A stretch of DNA of 64,000 nucleotides from Rhynchonema sp. JSB1_4 (Eukaryota > Nematoda > Chromadorea > Monhysterida > Xyalidae). This document shows positions 1 to 11,972 of this stretch, in pieces (position 1 is the stretch's first letter; each line of letters begins with the position of its first letter). The position numbers and the translations under genes were made by a program. The notes below the pieces were generated by a model. It was not told the origin of the DNA. It ran no database searches and was given only the letters and a program-made list of their open reading frames with translations. The stretch lies in the NCBI GenBank assembly GCA_030248065.1, contig JASAMV010000056.1:16607-80606 (forward strand), given 5' to 3'.

Positions 1-609
1 TGACATTCAAAATTAAATTTCTTCTTGTTCGAAGTTCATGCTAAAATTTCCATACTTGTAACTCTTTCATTTATAGGAATAAGCGTTTTTCAAGTGTCAC
101 AATAGTTGCAGCGATCAACAATGGGTCTAATGTCAGTTTGCTATGCGGTATACGAAACTAGATACATGAAATCAAGAAGGAACAAAAGTTTGAACAAAGG
201 AAATCCGAGTAACAAGTCGTTACGGATGAACAGAAATCCACATGTGGCTGTAGAGCCAATAAATGTTGATGCTCAATGCTCAATGTACTTAGAAATACTA
301 CCTATACTCATGTACTCCCACCAAAAGAAATCATGCATTCGACCGGCCAGGTTGGATTCGGGACTGGGCGGTTCGCCATGTGCTGCGGTGGCGATTTCTT
401 GCCAGACTTGGCCACGATCACTCAAGGAGGCAATCGCTTCAATTTTAGAATCTGGATTGGTCCTTCTGATATTTCATGTGCAGAGAGGCAGAGCAACTGT
501 CGCAACTTTTCGGCTTGACTGAATTTCAAATACTTACTAAACGTCGCGTGAACGCAAGCAAAGCAAAGAATAGGACCAGACAATACCAAACAGTTGATGA
601 TGATTCGAA
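1..609. other. No gene identified at left edge
   Basis: Short open frames exist on both strands around 330-500, but none shows a convincing splice-bounded exon or a recognisable domain. The region may be part of the retroelement that follows or an intron of the gene whose last exon lies at 1788. Nothing further can be supported. Confidence 0.4.
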
Positions 610-618
610 ACTGTCGGT

Positions 619-818
619 GCAGCGTTTGTTGCTTGCTGAACACCAGTTGAGTGTCGTGGTGTGTGCGCATGTACCTTTTGAGTTGATGTGAGATGTTCCC
701 GTCAAATGGTATTGACATTCTCGAGAATGTCAATACCATTTACACATCTCATCACTCAAAAGGTACATGCGCACACACCACGACACTCAACTGGTGTTCA
801 GCAAGCAACAAACGCTGC
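619..818. repeat. Inverted repeat at the retroelement junction
   Basis: The left arm (about 619-700) is the reverse complement of the right arm (about 740-818); the arms meet at a palindromic CTCGAG-containing centre near 721. The right arm is coding sequence of the GIY-YIG frame, so the left arm is a mirror-image duplicate of element sequence. Confidence 0.8.
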
Positions 819-1218
819 CTCCTCCTACAAACGTAACACCAACACCCAAGTCACAGACAGTCGCAATTGCGTGTATGAATTAACGTGTTCATGTCCACAA
901 GGCTACACATACATCGGCTCTACCACACGAACCCTAAAACAGCGCGTGCAAGAACACATCAATGGCACCACCAAGCAAAACAACAATGCCTCAGGCATGA
1001 CCATTCATATGCGCACACATCAATGTACAGTGCAACACGTAAAGGTGCTAGACCACTGTAACACAGAAAAACAACTGCGTGTTATGGAGTCGGCCTTTAT
1101 TCTCGCTCGCAATCCATACATCAACAGAGCACTGAAACCCAACAATAGCCAATATCTGTATCAAAATGCCACTTGTTTATCTGACTGTTTTGCACCTTGT
1201 TTGCGTTTTCTGAAATGA
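688..1218 (+). pseudogene. GIY-YIG endonuclease domain of Penelope-like element, 5'-truncated
   Basis: The open frame is intact for about 150 codons but lacks the reverse transcriptase that should precede it. The domain begins with a Cys pair in a CVYELTCSCPQG context and continues with GYTYIGSTTRTLKQRVQEH, which carries the GIY-YIG strand (YTYIGST) and the catalytic Arg region (LKQRVQEH). Downstream it has the H-M-R-T-H region, an acidic residue in VMESAFI and the N in ARNPYINRAL, typical of the nuclease C-terminal helices. In these elements the enzyme nicks target DNA for target-primed integration. The N-terminal portion is mirrored on the other side of the inverted repeat, so this frame is probably not expressed as a functional protein. 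Confidence 0.8.
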
Positions 1219-1261
1219 TGTCTTGTGACAACCGGTTCCTATCTCTCTTTTTGTTGATTTT

Positions 1262-1331
1262 AGCCCTGACGAGGACACTATTGAGTGTCGAAAATTCGGC
1301 AATATATTCTGTGTATTGGAATTTGGTGCTG
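1262..1331 (+). ncRNA. Hammerhead ribozyme (type I) of Penelope-like element
   Basis: The core CTGACGAG is followed by a perfect 6-bp stem II (GACACT/AGTGTC with an ATTG loop) and by the conserved GAAA box. Stem III then forms from ATTC/GAAT and an inner CAATATA/TGTATTG helix (one G-U) capped by TTCTG. The expected UH cleavage dinucleotide lies directly after stem III (TT before GGTGCT). Stem I is the weakest part: AGCC upstream against GGTGCT downstream pairs only with a bulge. Hammerheads in the terminal repeats of Penelope-like elements are known; here the motif lies just 3' of the GIY-YIG domain, as expected. It would self-cleave the element transcript. Confidence 0.75.
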
Positions 1332-1787
1332 TTCGTCTCTCAAAGACACACAACAACAAAAAGAAATTGTTCCATTCTGTACGATAAAAAGGTGACAGGA
1401 AAATATGTGACATGACTGACTGATATGAGAATGCCCCTATCTTACGACGCACCCTGATCAAGTGAGAGAAAGTAAACGCATCAAAAAGCACATCTGGTCT
1501 TTCATTTTTGCGTCACTTGATTTGCGTCTCCAACGTGTGTTTGCACTTTGGCTTTACGTCTTAGCCTTTTTACGTAAGCCAAGGAATCAAAATAAGTATG
1601 AAATAAGTTTGTTCAACTTAGTTGAGTGTTAAAGAAAAATTGGCAAACAAAACTGACTGACGTGACAATAGCTGAGCAAATATGAGTAAAGTACCTCATT
1701 TTTATGACAATACTTGCTTTAGTTAGATAGTATACTGTTTATCGGTAAAACTGAATCGGTTTGAATTTGATGTCACATAACTTTCAG

Positions 1788-2058
1788 CATCCGATGCGTC
1801 GTGCAAGTGATACCGTCCCATGATGATCCGATACCAGTCGAGAAGTACACAGATTTAGAAACAGGCAAGGAGACCGGTGACTACACATTCCCCGGTGGTC
1901 ACTACGTTGCGTTTGTGCCATGCGAATCGGGCGGTTGGATCGAGCTAGACAATTTGGCACCGAAACCAAAGCACATCACCGATAATGAAGCTAATGAGCG
2001 ATTTTTTGACACGTTGAAGGATGTGGTTCCGATATTTTTTGAAAACAATATGCTGTGA
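1788..2058 (+). CDS. Last exon of a ubiquitin-specific protease-like gene (partial)
   Basis: A 3' exon of about 89 codons begins after a CTTTCAG acceptor and ends at TGA 2056-2058; AATAAA motifs follow near 2260. The readable part contains GGHYVAFVP, which resembles the catalytic His box of cysteine deubiquitinases (GHYVAY/HYVSFV), then a W-x-x-LDN segment and a terminal VPIFFEN resembling the closing strand of the USP fold (YILFYE). Upstream exons are not visible in the window or are separated by the retroelement. There is no ATG in frame, consistent with an internal splice acceptor. The family call is tentative: it rests on one short box, and a UCH/CYLD-type relative is equally possible. 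Confidence 0.45.
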
Positions 2059-3777
2059 TTATGTTTTGCGCTAAGACTTGAAACTGCCGTATTTTATGCA
2101 CCCTATACATGCATACAAAAACATATGATTTATAGTGCGTCACACTATTCTTGTTACCTGAACAGGTGTGCTAATGTTTCATACGCATTATTATGAAATT
2201 GAATTAGTTTTACAAGTTTGTAACCACGTAGAGATCTACGTCGTAGATCATTAGGCTGAAAATAAAATATTTGAAGATAAAATGCACTTTCATTAACCAA
2301 TGAACGTCCCCATTGTATCGCAGCACTGCCAGTGACCTTGGCTTACATACCGTATGCAACAAATGGACGCACAAAAATAAAACCATAACTCAACAGTATC
2401 ACATTGTTAGAATGTAAACTGCATTCTTTAACGTTGATTAATGTTGTTTCACTTCAAAATCGAACAAAACAGTAAATTTGTACAATTAGCACAGAGTATG
2501 CCAAGCCACTTGCTCGTGTGCACGCAAAAAACGCACGCGCACGGCGGTAAGCTGACTGGCTGTGCGCGCGCTCAAGGGCGCGTTTTCATGTTAGGGGTGC
2601 ACTCAAGGTCACGCTGTGTGGCCGATATAGATCCTGTGATTTTATATCTTATTGTTTTTGAAAGCCAATCGCTTGGAGCATCTGCGAAGGTCAAGCGCTT
2701 TGCAATGTCATCACCTGGCAAACTTTTGCCACAGCCCAAAGTGACCCAAAAACACGAGATTTTTTTGAAACTGTTGTTCAATATTTTGGGTCACACTGTG
2801 ATGCACAAAAGGGTCTAGCATAATGTGTGATACACTGCTGCAATTGCTTACCACCCAATGAAAAAAGTGCATCAAAATTCCATTCCTATCAAAAGTTACG
2901 GACTTTTTAATTTTTTTAGCCTTGGGGTGCGACGGCGTCAGAAATAAAATTTCTTTATTAAGCCATATCTCGACTTAAACACGGAATTTTCGAAAAATAT
3001 TTTGCACACGAATTACTACCTACCCATAGAATGATTCTATCGCAAAAACCCGAAATTCTTAAAATTTGACCCCAACTGCCTGTATAGCGCTCGATTTTCT
3101 CAGGCAAAGTGTCTTAAAACTCTCAATTTTTCCTGAAACTCAATTTGTCTTTCATTAAAACCGTGGAAGAATGGTTCAAGCCAGCCAGCAGCATCACAAG
3201 GTGACATGAGTCGATGGACGGACTTTACAATCGACTTCAAATTGTGTGAAAGGTTGCTTTCTGGGGGTTTCGGAAGCGAGAAATTCGAGTGAGGGGGATG
3301 AGGAAGTCTGGGCCAATGCAGGCGCTCGCAGCAAGCGTTGTGCAAAGAGTGCACCACTCAATGAGATTGGAATTTAAAAGTTCTAAAACTTTAGGTAACT
3401 GACATGCTGCAGGGACCCCTGTTGCTAAATTAGTATGTGCAAAGCCAGGTTTCAGATTTTATCAGGCGCGTGGCGTAGTGTTTCACCTTTACTGATGTCA
3501 ATATAGCAAGTTATTGATTGGGTTCTGCATTCCTAGCATGTATATACACAACGATTGCCGTGGCGCCCGCGTTGAGTAGTGGCCGCCCCATTGGTCAGGC
3601 GCTCTAAGTATGTATGTCGGGCAGAAAAGATTCGATTGAGAAAATAAAGTGTTCCAAACTCACTTCCAGCGTTCGTTGTGGTGTTCACTTGCACATCATC
3701 CATAACCTTCGTGTACTTTTGAAACGGCGACACTGGAATGTGATGGTGACGTCATATGCATGCATATAAATGGAATA
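2059..3777. other. Spacer, no gene supported
   Basis: After the 3' end of the exon at 2058 (polyadenylation-like AATAAA near 2260) the sequence is AT-rich with no splice-bounded open frame that I can support on either strand. The convergent lectin gene on the minus strand ends at 3778. Confidence 0.5.
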
Positions 3778-6700
3778 TCAGCGAGCAGCACAAATCGTCC
3801 AACCAATTTCTCCCAAACACTGGGTGGTCGTTGTACACCCAACATCCATCACCGTCGGCACAGGTGCCATTACAACAGCACCACACTGATCAGTTGCGAC
3901 ATTTGATAGATCCGGAACATCGGGTCGCACGGATGTATCATCGTTTGAGCCAGCATTTTGCGCGTCAGACATCCAGTAAACGCTTCCATTGCTCTTCAAG
4001 CTCGTCCAAGCCATCTGAAGGTAGTGAAAAAATAGATTTACCTGGTATGACGAAGACGAGGCCTGGGCTCTCTTCTTCAAGCACAACTTTTATTCAGAGC
4101 AAAAACCAGACAAGACCCCCATTTCAATATTTGGTTGTGTATCATGCAAGACGATTGACTGAAACATTTTCTGTTTTGTCGCATGGGAAATTTAGTTACA
4201 CTGGGTTTAGGTTGCTGCACAGGAAATATACTTGAAGATGGACTCAAAGAGTTGGTTGTCGGACAAAGCAAGTCCCGAAATACGCCTCGATTGTTTTCGG
4301 CCTAGGCATTTTGGGTCCAAGCAACAGGGTCCGATATCATTTTTAATATTCGATTCAACCTGACATTGGCCACTGTGTCCGAAAACCCACGGTATGTACC
4401 TAAACTTTAGTCCAATATCCTTTAAACATGTTTTCCGCATCACCTTTAACCTTAGTGTAACTATTTTTAGACCACGCTATGTATCCGTACGCATTCGTTC
4501 GGTCGCCGAAATGCAAGTTCATTATATGGTACACTAGACTCACAGCTGCAGCGCCAAGTCCTTTGATTTCCAGATAGTTAATTATTTTCATGAAGATGTT
4601 CTGTGTGTAGATGCGTGCCAGACGTGCGTTGTACTGTGCCAATTCCGACCAACATCCGTCCCAACTGAATGTTCCAGTGGTCACGAAGAAGCAGCTGCTG
4701 CCCAAGAATACGCCTCGATGCATCATGCACTCCGCTCGTCCGGGATCTGTGGCGAATTCTGGAAGCAAACCAAATTTAAACAAAAGAGTGACAAAATATT
4801 TTTATGCACTGTTGGCTTTCTCTATTACTTCTTTATTCATCCCATTCCGTAAGTCCCACTGTACTGCAACTGAACAAGCTACGCTGAATCACGCATTATA
4901 TGTAAACATTCACATTCATTATCAGTACAAGCGCTGCCCAGGCCGGCGCACTCTTGCCAGACATAAGTTGCGCAAATATGTACCATGTCACTGCGAACAA
5001 CGGTTTGTGCTTGTGCCGTGAATTTAATCAAAACAACATGAGACAGCAAGTAAAGCGTAAAAAAACCCAAAGCAAAAACTGGCGCGCAAAGTTTCAAACT
5101 CACGCTCAATCTCCGATGTATGCTGGACTTCTGCAGAAATGAATGATGAAGAGCAACAACTTGGCGCACAGGCTGCTTTGCCACTTACCATATTCACAAA
5201 CTGCTGCCGGCTTTGAACTGCTGTTGCAGGCAATGTCTGTTAGTTCGGCCACATCGCCTGTACCCAGCGTCACCCTGGAACAATCCTGATTTCCGTTGTT
5301 GTCATTAGGTTGACCAGACCTCCATTGCACTTCCGATGGTAACGGCGCGCCTGTAGAACAGAAAACCTACTGAATCTTTACTCGCAGAACAAAATTTTCC
5401 TACTTACCCGTATGTGTGATTCATGACGCTAGGTAGGAAGTTCCAACTGGGAACATTTGCTGCAACATGACCTTACTGGAAAACTTGCGCAAAGCCACCC
5501 CCAACCGGATATCAATTCCCAGTTGCCAGCGGGTTCAACAGTCTTGTTTGCTTGCTTGACTCCGATGAAGGCTTCTGTTTGCGACACCATTTGCTGCAAA
5601 AGACAACAATTGCAATTCTCTAAATAAATGACCAAAACGCACTGTTTTGAGAATGTTTCACCTATTGGCGCAGGCTCGGCCTGCTGGCGCCTGCAGGTTC
5701 AGTGAGTGCACCGCTTGTTTTTGTGCCTTTATGCACCTGTAGTCATATTTCTAGTAACCCACGTTTCAACATTGTTTTTTTTGGAATACCGGTCATTTTA
5801 TATGATTAATTTTATGGTGTTACTGTAGTGATCTGAAAGCCATCAATTTACATGATACTTCATTTGACACACAATCGTACCAAACTGTTTTTGTGTGGTA
5901 AAATCTTGTTGAAACGGTGCCCACGTTACGCTCACTTTTCGTACAGAATATGCTGGTTTGTTTCGCATCAGCCTTGTTTTAATTTTTTTGACAATGCAAT
6001 CAGACGAGAAGATAAAACAAACAGAAATTTATAGCACATAAAAGCACCAAAACAAGCGATGCACACACTGAGCCTGGGGGCGCCGGAAGGCTTTGGAGAC
6101 CTGCAGGCTCCTCTGGTTTCTTTTCTTAACTGTGCTGGCTCAGCCTGCAGGCTCGGAATCGCCTGGAATTGCAGCTGGTGCTGTATCATGACATCAGATC
6201 GATAATTTTGATGCCCTATTTTCGTTTTGTGTCCTGTCCACGTGTCTACTCATGGTTGAGGTTTTGAGTTCTCTACTCGGACTGCACAAATTTAAAATGT
6301 ATAGTTTGATTGGAGCCAAAAGTGGCCCAATTTGAAACCTCTGTTCAGCTGTTCAGGGCGTACGAAAGAAATAAATGTATGGTCAGTCCATCGGCTCATG
6401 GCACTTTGTATACACAGCGCATGCGGCAGCACACGCCTATTTCTAAACAAAATGTACACTTTGAGCGAGTGTCATTCTTTGATGACCGGTTTTTTAATTT
6501 ATCCGGTTTTCATTTGCTGCTTGCCATAACACTTTTCTGCACAGTTGCAAAATTTAGGGATGTTTCAACGGATAACTGCAGAGAATAGATGCATTCATTG
6601 ACGGCAGCAATGTAGCATGCAGCCTGTGTGTGCGAGTGCCATGAGCTGGTGGATTGCCTATACATATACTGCAAACAAAAACAGCAAATACTGTAGGTAG

Positions 6701-6956
6701 AGACTGGTAGAATCCAGGATCATCCTCTTACCAAAGCAACACAAAACTTATACAAATGAAATAAGACGCACCACCAAACCGCCGACGAAATCCTGCATGA
6801 TTTGATCGGATCGTGGTTGGGCCAGCGTTCCTCCATATTTGAATGCACACGTGTCCCGGCCTATCTCCCAACTTGGAATGGATGGCGTTGTGTTCACATG
6901 CACAATCATGCAAATATCGCCTTGACGTACGGATGGCTCATCGTGACCATCGCAAT
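3778..6956 (-). CDS. Secreted protein with two C-type lectin domains (5' end missing)
   Basis: Six exons join in frame (5' to 3'): 6956-6775, 5593-5506, 5350-5189, 5130-5104, 4758-4451, 4014-3778, giving 334 residues before the TGA. Domain 1 spans the first three exons: a W-x-x-x-R-D-T-C helix with LAQPRS, then EAFIGV, NWELISG and W-R-S-GQPNDNN followed by C...AVCEY, the usual long-form lectin pattern. The 27-bp fourth exon is a short linker. Domain 2 starts with ECMMHRGVFLGSSCFF and W-D-G-C and ends with DQCGAVV and TICAAR. QPN replaces EPN/QPD at the sugar-binding loop of domain 1, so calcium-dependent sugar binding is uncertain; domain 2 lacks a clear loop. A signal-peptide exon must lie upstream of 6956. 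Splice phases agree at every junction. Confidence 0.8.
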
Positions 6957-6984
6957 CTGTGTGAGACATGGCTACATTCCTTAG

Positions 6985-7738
6985 GGCAAATCCGGACTAA
7001 ATCCTGGCACCGGAATGCGAGATTATTTGTCTCCAAACTCCGGTTTATTTTTACCCCGAGGTCGATATCAAACTTGGTGATCGGATCGGATCTGACTTAC
7101 TCACATTACATCAATGTGAGCGGACTATAGGTAGTCTGATCACGGTTAATGAGATCGGCTGTGACTACTAGGTTGTTACATTGATGTGATCTGACTAGGT
7201 AGTCAGTCACATCACGTGATGTGATCGGATCGGATCTGTCTTGCCCACAAACAATTGCTGCACACGCGGCCTAAAGATTGTTTTTACATATAGCACGCCT
7301 ACAGATAACACGCCTGCAACATCGTCCAGCTGGACATGTGTGTCTATGGAGCTGTGTGTGCACTAGTGGCCGGCGGGGTGATGTTATGAGCGGAGGGGCG
7401 CGCTATAAAAAATGTTATGCAGCAGCAATAATACGCAAGTCCATGTGACTGGTCTTTTGGTGGGCAAGTTATGTGGATCAGATCACATCACGCAACGTGA
7501 CTACGCAGTCTGGTGCGATCACATCAATGTGAGCAGTCTAAGTCACATCACATCAATGTGACCAGGTAGTCAGATCCGATCACATTCACAATATGTGATG
7601 TGACTACGTATAAACCCGATAACATCACATCACCAACTTTGACACCGACACGAGTATTTCCGGACTTGTGAAATGTTTTGTATATTTGTATCCAAATGAT
7701 TTTCGTTTATCGGACTTCGGATTCAACTAAAGTCCGAC
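6985..7738. repeat. Complex palindromic element with CACATCAATGTGA core repeats
   Basis: Outer ends are inverted: ATCCGGACTAAATCC near 6990 against GGATTCAACTAAAGTCCG near 7725. The interior (about 7075-7635) is a cluster of short palindromes built from TCACAT and ATGTGA words and GGATCGGATC. No coding frame is supported. A shorter hairpin with related TCCGG ends occurs at 55842-55949. Confidence 0.6.
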
Positions 7739-7780
7739 ATGAGGCCTCTGGGAAAATGTCGCAGCAAACCTTCGGCCAAG

Positions 7781-8096
7781 GCTATAGTCTGTTGATTATA
7801 TTTCGACATAGTGTATAAGCCCCATTCAGCGATGTTTGGAGCGGGCTGGGTCGACGCCATTCTAAATCAATGTTTCAAGCATTGCTAATTCAGGCAAAGA
7901 CCGATTGAACATTGCTTGTCGCGTGGCGCAAAAACACATGGCCTGTCATCGCACAACACCAACAATGTTCAATGGCTCTGCGAATGAGTTGGCAGTGCCT
8001 GACACATTCATTTAGAATGGCGTCGACCCAGCCCGCTCCAAACATTGCTGAATGGGGCTTATACACTATGTCGAATTATAATAAACAGACTATAGA
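7781..8096. repeat. Foldback element, family C, copy 1
   Basis: About 315 bp of near-complete palindrome with TATAGTCTGTTGATTATA at one end and its reverse complement at the other. It contains AGCGGGCTGGGTCGACGCC in both arms. A second copy lies at 41309-41624. It has no coding capacity. Confidence 0.8.
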
Positions 8097-9866
8097 AGTC
8101 TCATCACTGTAGAATCATTTATCAGCAGATATAATTCAAGTTTTACCAAATAGTTCACCTGGTTCTGACGCCGAAACGGTAGACACCAGTGCAAGGAGGA
8201 CGCAAGTAGTCACAGTGGAGAAACGTTTCTTGTCCATTAGAGTGACCATATGAGAAGTTGGCCGGACAAATGAGCAAAGCCAGTTTGAGCAACATCGCCT
8301 GGGACAAAGAAAAACAGAAAGGAACAGAGCTCATTCAGTGGCTCAGGACTATTTTGTCATCAGGCCCAAGCTTAGACTAATGCTCAAGCATCTAGGTGGG
8401 CTTGGTCTTGGATTTGGGCTTATGCTTGATTTCTCGTTTCTTGCACTGTGTTTTTTGCCTCAAAGCGGTGTTGCTTAATCCTACTCTGTTCAATTGTCCG
8501 TCCAAATGAAAATGAACCAGATGGGCATAAAAACACCAAAGCTCAACTGATAGCGCATTGCAAATGCATGCCTCTGATTATAATGGTATCATAGCAATAA
8601 ACTATTGTATCAATTGTAACCATTGTTGTTGTTGTTGCGTTTGCAAAGTTTGTGCTCCATTGCGCGCCCCATGCAGGACCCGTATTGGTGCGGTCCCGAA
8701 CACAAAGCAGTGTCAACGAATTATATTTCCACTACATGGATCTCGAACAATCGATTTGGCACCCTTCGGAATATCAATTGCTTCTCAATAGTGTTTCAGT
8801 TTTGATGTTTCTTCCCCAGACAAGTGTTCAGTGGTAAAAAACAAAACATCTTTGATTCGGGCCGAGCATTTCCCGGACCCTAATCTCGTTAACTTTATAT
8901 GTGCAGATGTGCCCCGAGATCATCGTTGCTAATGGCTACCTTTGTTGTGCTTCGATGTCACAATCTGTTCCACACGAACAGTTAGCTCTCGACTTGCTCA
9001 TTTGCTGAGCGCGCGCAACCACCGAAATAATGCGCTTTGGGAGCTTGTTGGCTTCGCTACTTTTTTCGGGCACATTAGCCATGTTTCAAACTTCTAGCTT
9101 GCATTACGATATATCAGTGTACCGGAGAAGTATGATTACGCTCCCCTTCACCCCGAATAAGCCCCCAGGGTACTAAATTTTTTAAAAGATATGTACATAT
9201 AGAGGCCACGAATAAGCCGCTGTGGGCTGGAATTGAATTCCTCCGTTACGCATTGAAAACAGCCTGTAAGTATACCTTTGCGCCATTCACGAACACAATG
9301 GGTGATTGATGGGTCGAAACATCGGCGTTGCTAATGGATACTTTTAGAGCGTGTTCGGATTTATGTGCATGATCACAAATCCTCTCTGTGTACGCGAGCA
9401 GGAGCCGCGTAACCACAGGAGAGCAGCAAATCTGTCATAAAACACACGAGAGGAGCAAATTTGTTCCATGCCCTGCCAATTTTGCTGAATGTCATTGCGT
9501 TTGGTGGTGTGTTTTTCGCTTTTGGCGCAGGACAGCCAAGTGCAAAGTTGCATAGAGCATGACGGAAAACCGATGTGCTTTAGCCATCGCAATGAGTATC
9601 CTCGCCCAAATGTATAAGCTCATAGCTATACATACGCAAGACCAAGTGGGACTGTGGTTTGTGCTTCAAAACTAAAACGGGATTCCTTCCATGCTGCATA
9701 ATGCTAACGTGTATATGTAGTACGGTTGTCATTCCATTGTCCTTGTGTCGTGTTCGCTTCATTGACTTCAGTGCTAACACCTGAAAGTACACACAGTGGA
9801 ACAGTTAGTCTTCAAACATGATTGCTTTTTGGTCACAATCTCAAATTCTGGCCAGCTGCAGCAACC
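8097..9866. other. Spacer with one weak exon candidate
   Basis: The only exon-like stretch is 8677-8790 on the plus strand: it follows a CCCCATGCAG acceptor and encodes a segment including NELYFHYMDLEQSIWHPSEY, but no partner exon or family could be found. Around 9143-9240 there are CCCGAATAAGCCCCC motifs that recur at 34510-34590 and 55650-55760, suggesting old repeat debris. Nothing else is supported. Confidence 0.4.
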
Positions 9867-11972
9867 ATGCCTGTAAATGAACCAGATTTTCGCAGGTATG
9901 CTGCTAGATCATTGATAGAAATCGCTTATCGTTTCTGGTACGCCGTCGCTGTTCTGCTATCACTTGTACTTTTGGTCTACGCTGCAAGGTATTGGCAACA
10001 GGTGCCTCGTAGCTTCATGCGTGTGAACGCTAAAAATCGCATGATCGGGAAATTTGAGAATGGTCCCAAGAAGAACAATCAGATTCCTTACAGACCAAAC
10101 GGGCAGATGGTTTCCAAGTAAGCATTTCCGTTTCCAATTGTCCCAGTGGGGTATCGAACCACCGCCCACGCTGACGGGCAGTCGTTCAACCGATTGCGCT
10201 ACGCACCCAGGTTCGTGTACACGGCCATGTATCACACGGCCACACGTCAGACGCGCAACACGCTCAGATTTGTGTGCTGGCATTTGAACATCAGCTGTTT
10301 GACCTATTGTGAATGCGGAGAATGTCCACGCGGGAGGTTTATCGTGCGTCTCTCTTCTCAACACAACATATTTATTCTTGAATTAACCGAAACTCAGTTG
10401 CTCGATTGAACAAATATTCAGGGACATCATCAATGCGAGAAAATCAAGGTGCCCATATTCTGGGAGGGAACATTCAGCGTCACCCGTGTGCGTGCCTGCT
10501 GCATTTCGACGTTTGCTAACAAATTTATGAATGGATCTGTTAATGGTACCGTTAATAATATTGTTTTTAGGCGACCAAGGCTGATACTGTTGATGGCTAA
10601 AGGGATCAGACGGACAGCTTTGCAAACTTGTTTGTTTGCTTTTGGCATGCTCTCCCACAATTTCAATAACCAATACAAATGGTTACGTTTATGACGTTTC
10701 GCTACCACCAAAGGAGCATCATCAGATATGGTGATGTGGTGATATGGTGATATATATATCAGACCCACTTTGGTATGGGATTTGGTTATTGAAGCAGTGG
10801 AGCGCGTGCCAAAAACGAGCAAACAACACGAACTCTTTCGCCCACCGCCAAAGAAACAAGGTTGCGCAACTCAAACATACAGCTGTGCAACACGCGCTAA
10901 ATTCATTACTCCAGGCATAGTCGACCACTTTCCACGCGTGCTCATCGACAACAAGCAGTATTTGGAGCAGAATTTCGATCGCGATCCAAAAACATTCAGA
11001 TTTACGATCATTCGCGACCCCATCGAACAGTACGTGGCCAGAGCACGAAACATGAACAGGGGTTTGTACAATGATCGCACGAAGGTTTGAATAGTCATGC
11101 TCTATGATGTTTGATTCAAGAATATTCAAATGGCCGCCATTCACTTCTTTCAGTCAATGGATCAAGTCAGGCTGAACGAACTACTCAACACGCATCGTCC
11201 AGAACTGGAGAACATTCAGAGTCATTTCCTGGGTCTGCCGCAATTTGCGCTGCCACCGAAAGGCCGAAAAAAAATCACGCGAGAATTGAAGGACACTCTT
11301 CGCTACCTGCGCAGTCACCATTTCGTCGGTCTTTATGATCAACTGAATACCACATACCGTCTGCTGGCTTGTATGACCGGCTGGCCGTCTGAATACTTTG
11401 ATGCAACGAAATTCAAAGCTCTTGCGAAGAGAATGAAGATTACGTTGCATGGTGAGTGATTGGAGATCTGGAGTGCTCATGGTTTTTTTTCTGACAATTA
11501 GGAAAAAGAGCATAAGCATCGACAACAGTGTCAGCCAGTGCTTTCAGCCACCAATAATATCCCGGGACCGGGAGTGCCCTGCTGTGAGGAGTTGCGGGCA
11601 CCGAAGCAGCAGCGTCTGTGCAACGAGAGTCCCAATGAAGCACCAGCATGTACAGTGCATGTATATCTACATGATACTGATTACTTCCACTTTGCATGTC
11701 GATGCAACCCTTGAGAAAACGATGTGTGCTTTATATTTTATTATTTTAAAATTAGTTGTCACCTTGTTTCAGGCAACGTTTTCTCAAATACAAAGCGCAA
11801 CACCTCTGGTCGTCTGGTGGAATCCACGTTGACCGACAAACAGCTTGAACGAGTAAAACAGATTCAATGGGCCGATATGAAGCTGTATGAATTCGCAAAA
11901 CGAATGTTTGAGCAGGCGAAAGTTGAACACGCTGACTGCCTAAAAAATGAGGAGTTCAGAAATATTGGATGA
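9867..11972 (+). CDS. Galactose 3-O-sulfotransferase family protein (GAL3ST-like)
   Basis: Six exons join in frame: 9867-10117, 10422-10448, 10571-10686, 10798-11084, 11154-11451, 11773-11972; 392 residues, matching the family's length. Residues 25-50 form a signal anchor (YAVAVLLSLVLLVYAA), giving type II Golgi topology. The 5'-PAPS loop is LILLMAKGIRRTALQT, followed by the CLFAFG helix; the 3'-PAPS strand is FRFTIIRDPIEQY. Later the conserved GLYDQLNTTYRLLACMTGW stretch and a C-terminal IQWADMKLYEF helix match the family. Such enzymes transfer sulfate from PAPS to the 3-OH of galactose on glycolipids or glycans. Oddities: Arg stands where the family has the second Lys of the 5' loop, and Ala where Ser is expected after R-D/E-P. 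The exon 3/4 junction is the least certain. AATAAA follows at 12062. Confidence 0.75.
10138..10222 (-). repeat. tRNA-derived SINE remnant or tRNA pseudogene
   Basis: On the minus strand GTAGCGCAATCGGTTGA matches a pol III A box with D-arm, and GGTTCGATACC is a perfect B box, about 40 bp apart, with tRNA-like arms between. It sits in the first intron of the sulfotransferase gene. No intact acceptor stem was found, so this is a tRNA-related repeat rather than a functional tRNA. Confidence 0.6.

Larger units (their letters stand above)
610..1420 (+). mobile_element. Penelope-like retroelement fragment (3' part)
   Basis: The segment holds the end of an ORF with a GIY-YIG nuclease domain (stop at 1218), followed about 45 bp later by a hammerhead ribozyme fold. 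This order is what Penelope-like elements show: reverse transcriptase, then GIY-YIG endonuclease, then a ribozyme-bearing terminal repeat. No reverse-transcriptase sequence is visible, so the copy is truncated. Its 5' side is a long inverted repeat (619-818) in which the start of the surviving ORF is present as a mirror copy around a centre near 721. The inverted junction suggests two head-to-head partial copies or an aberrant insertion. Confidence 0.75.

Noticed and set aside
9960..10364. Minus-strand frame with CVAQSVERLPVSVGG
   Set aside because: This is the usual translation of a tRNA-like sequence and lies in the tRNA-derived repeat.
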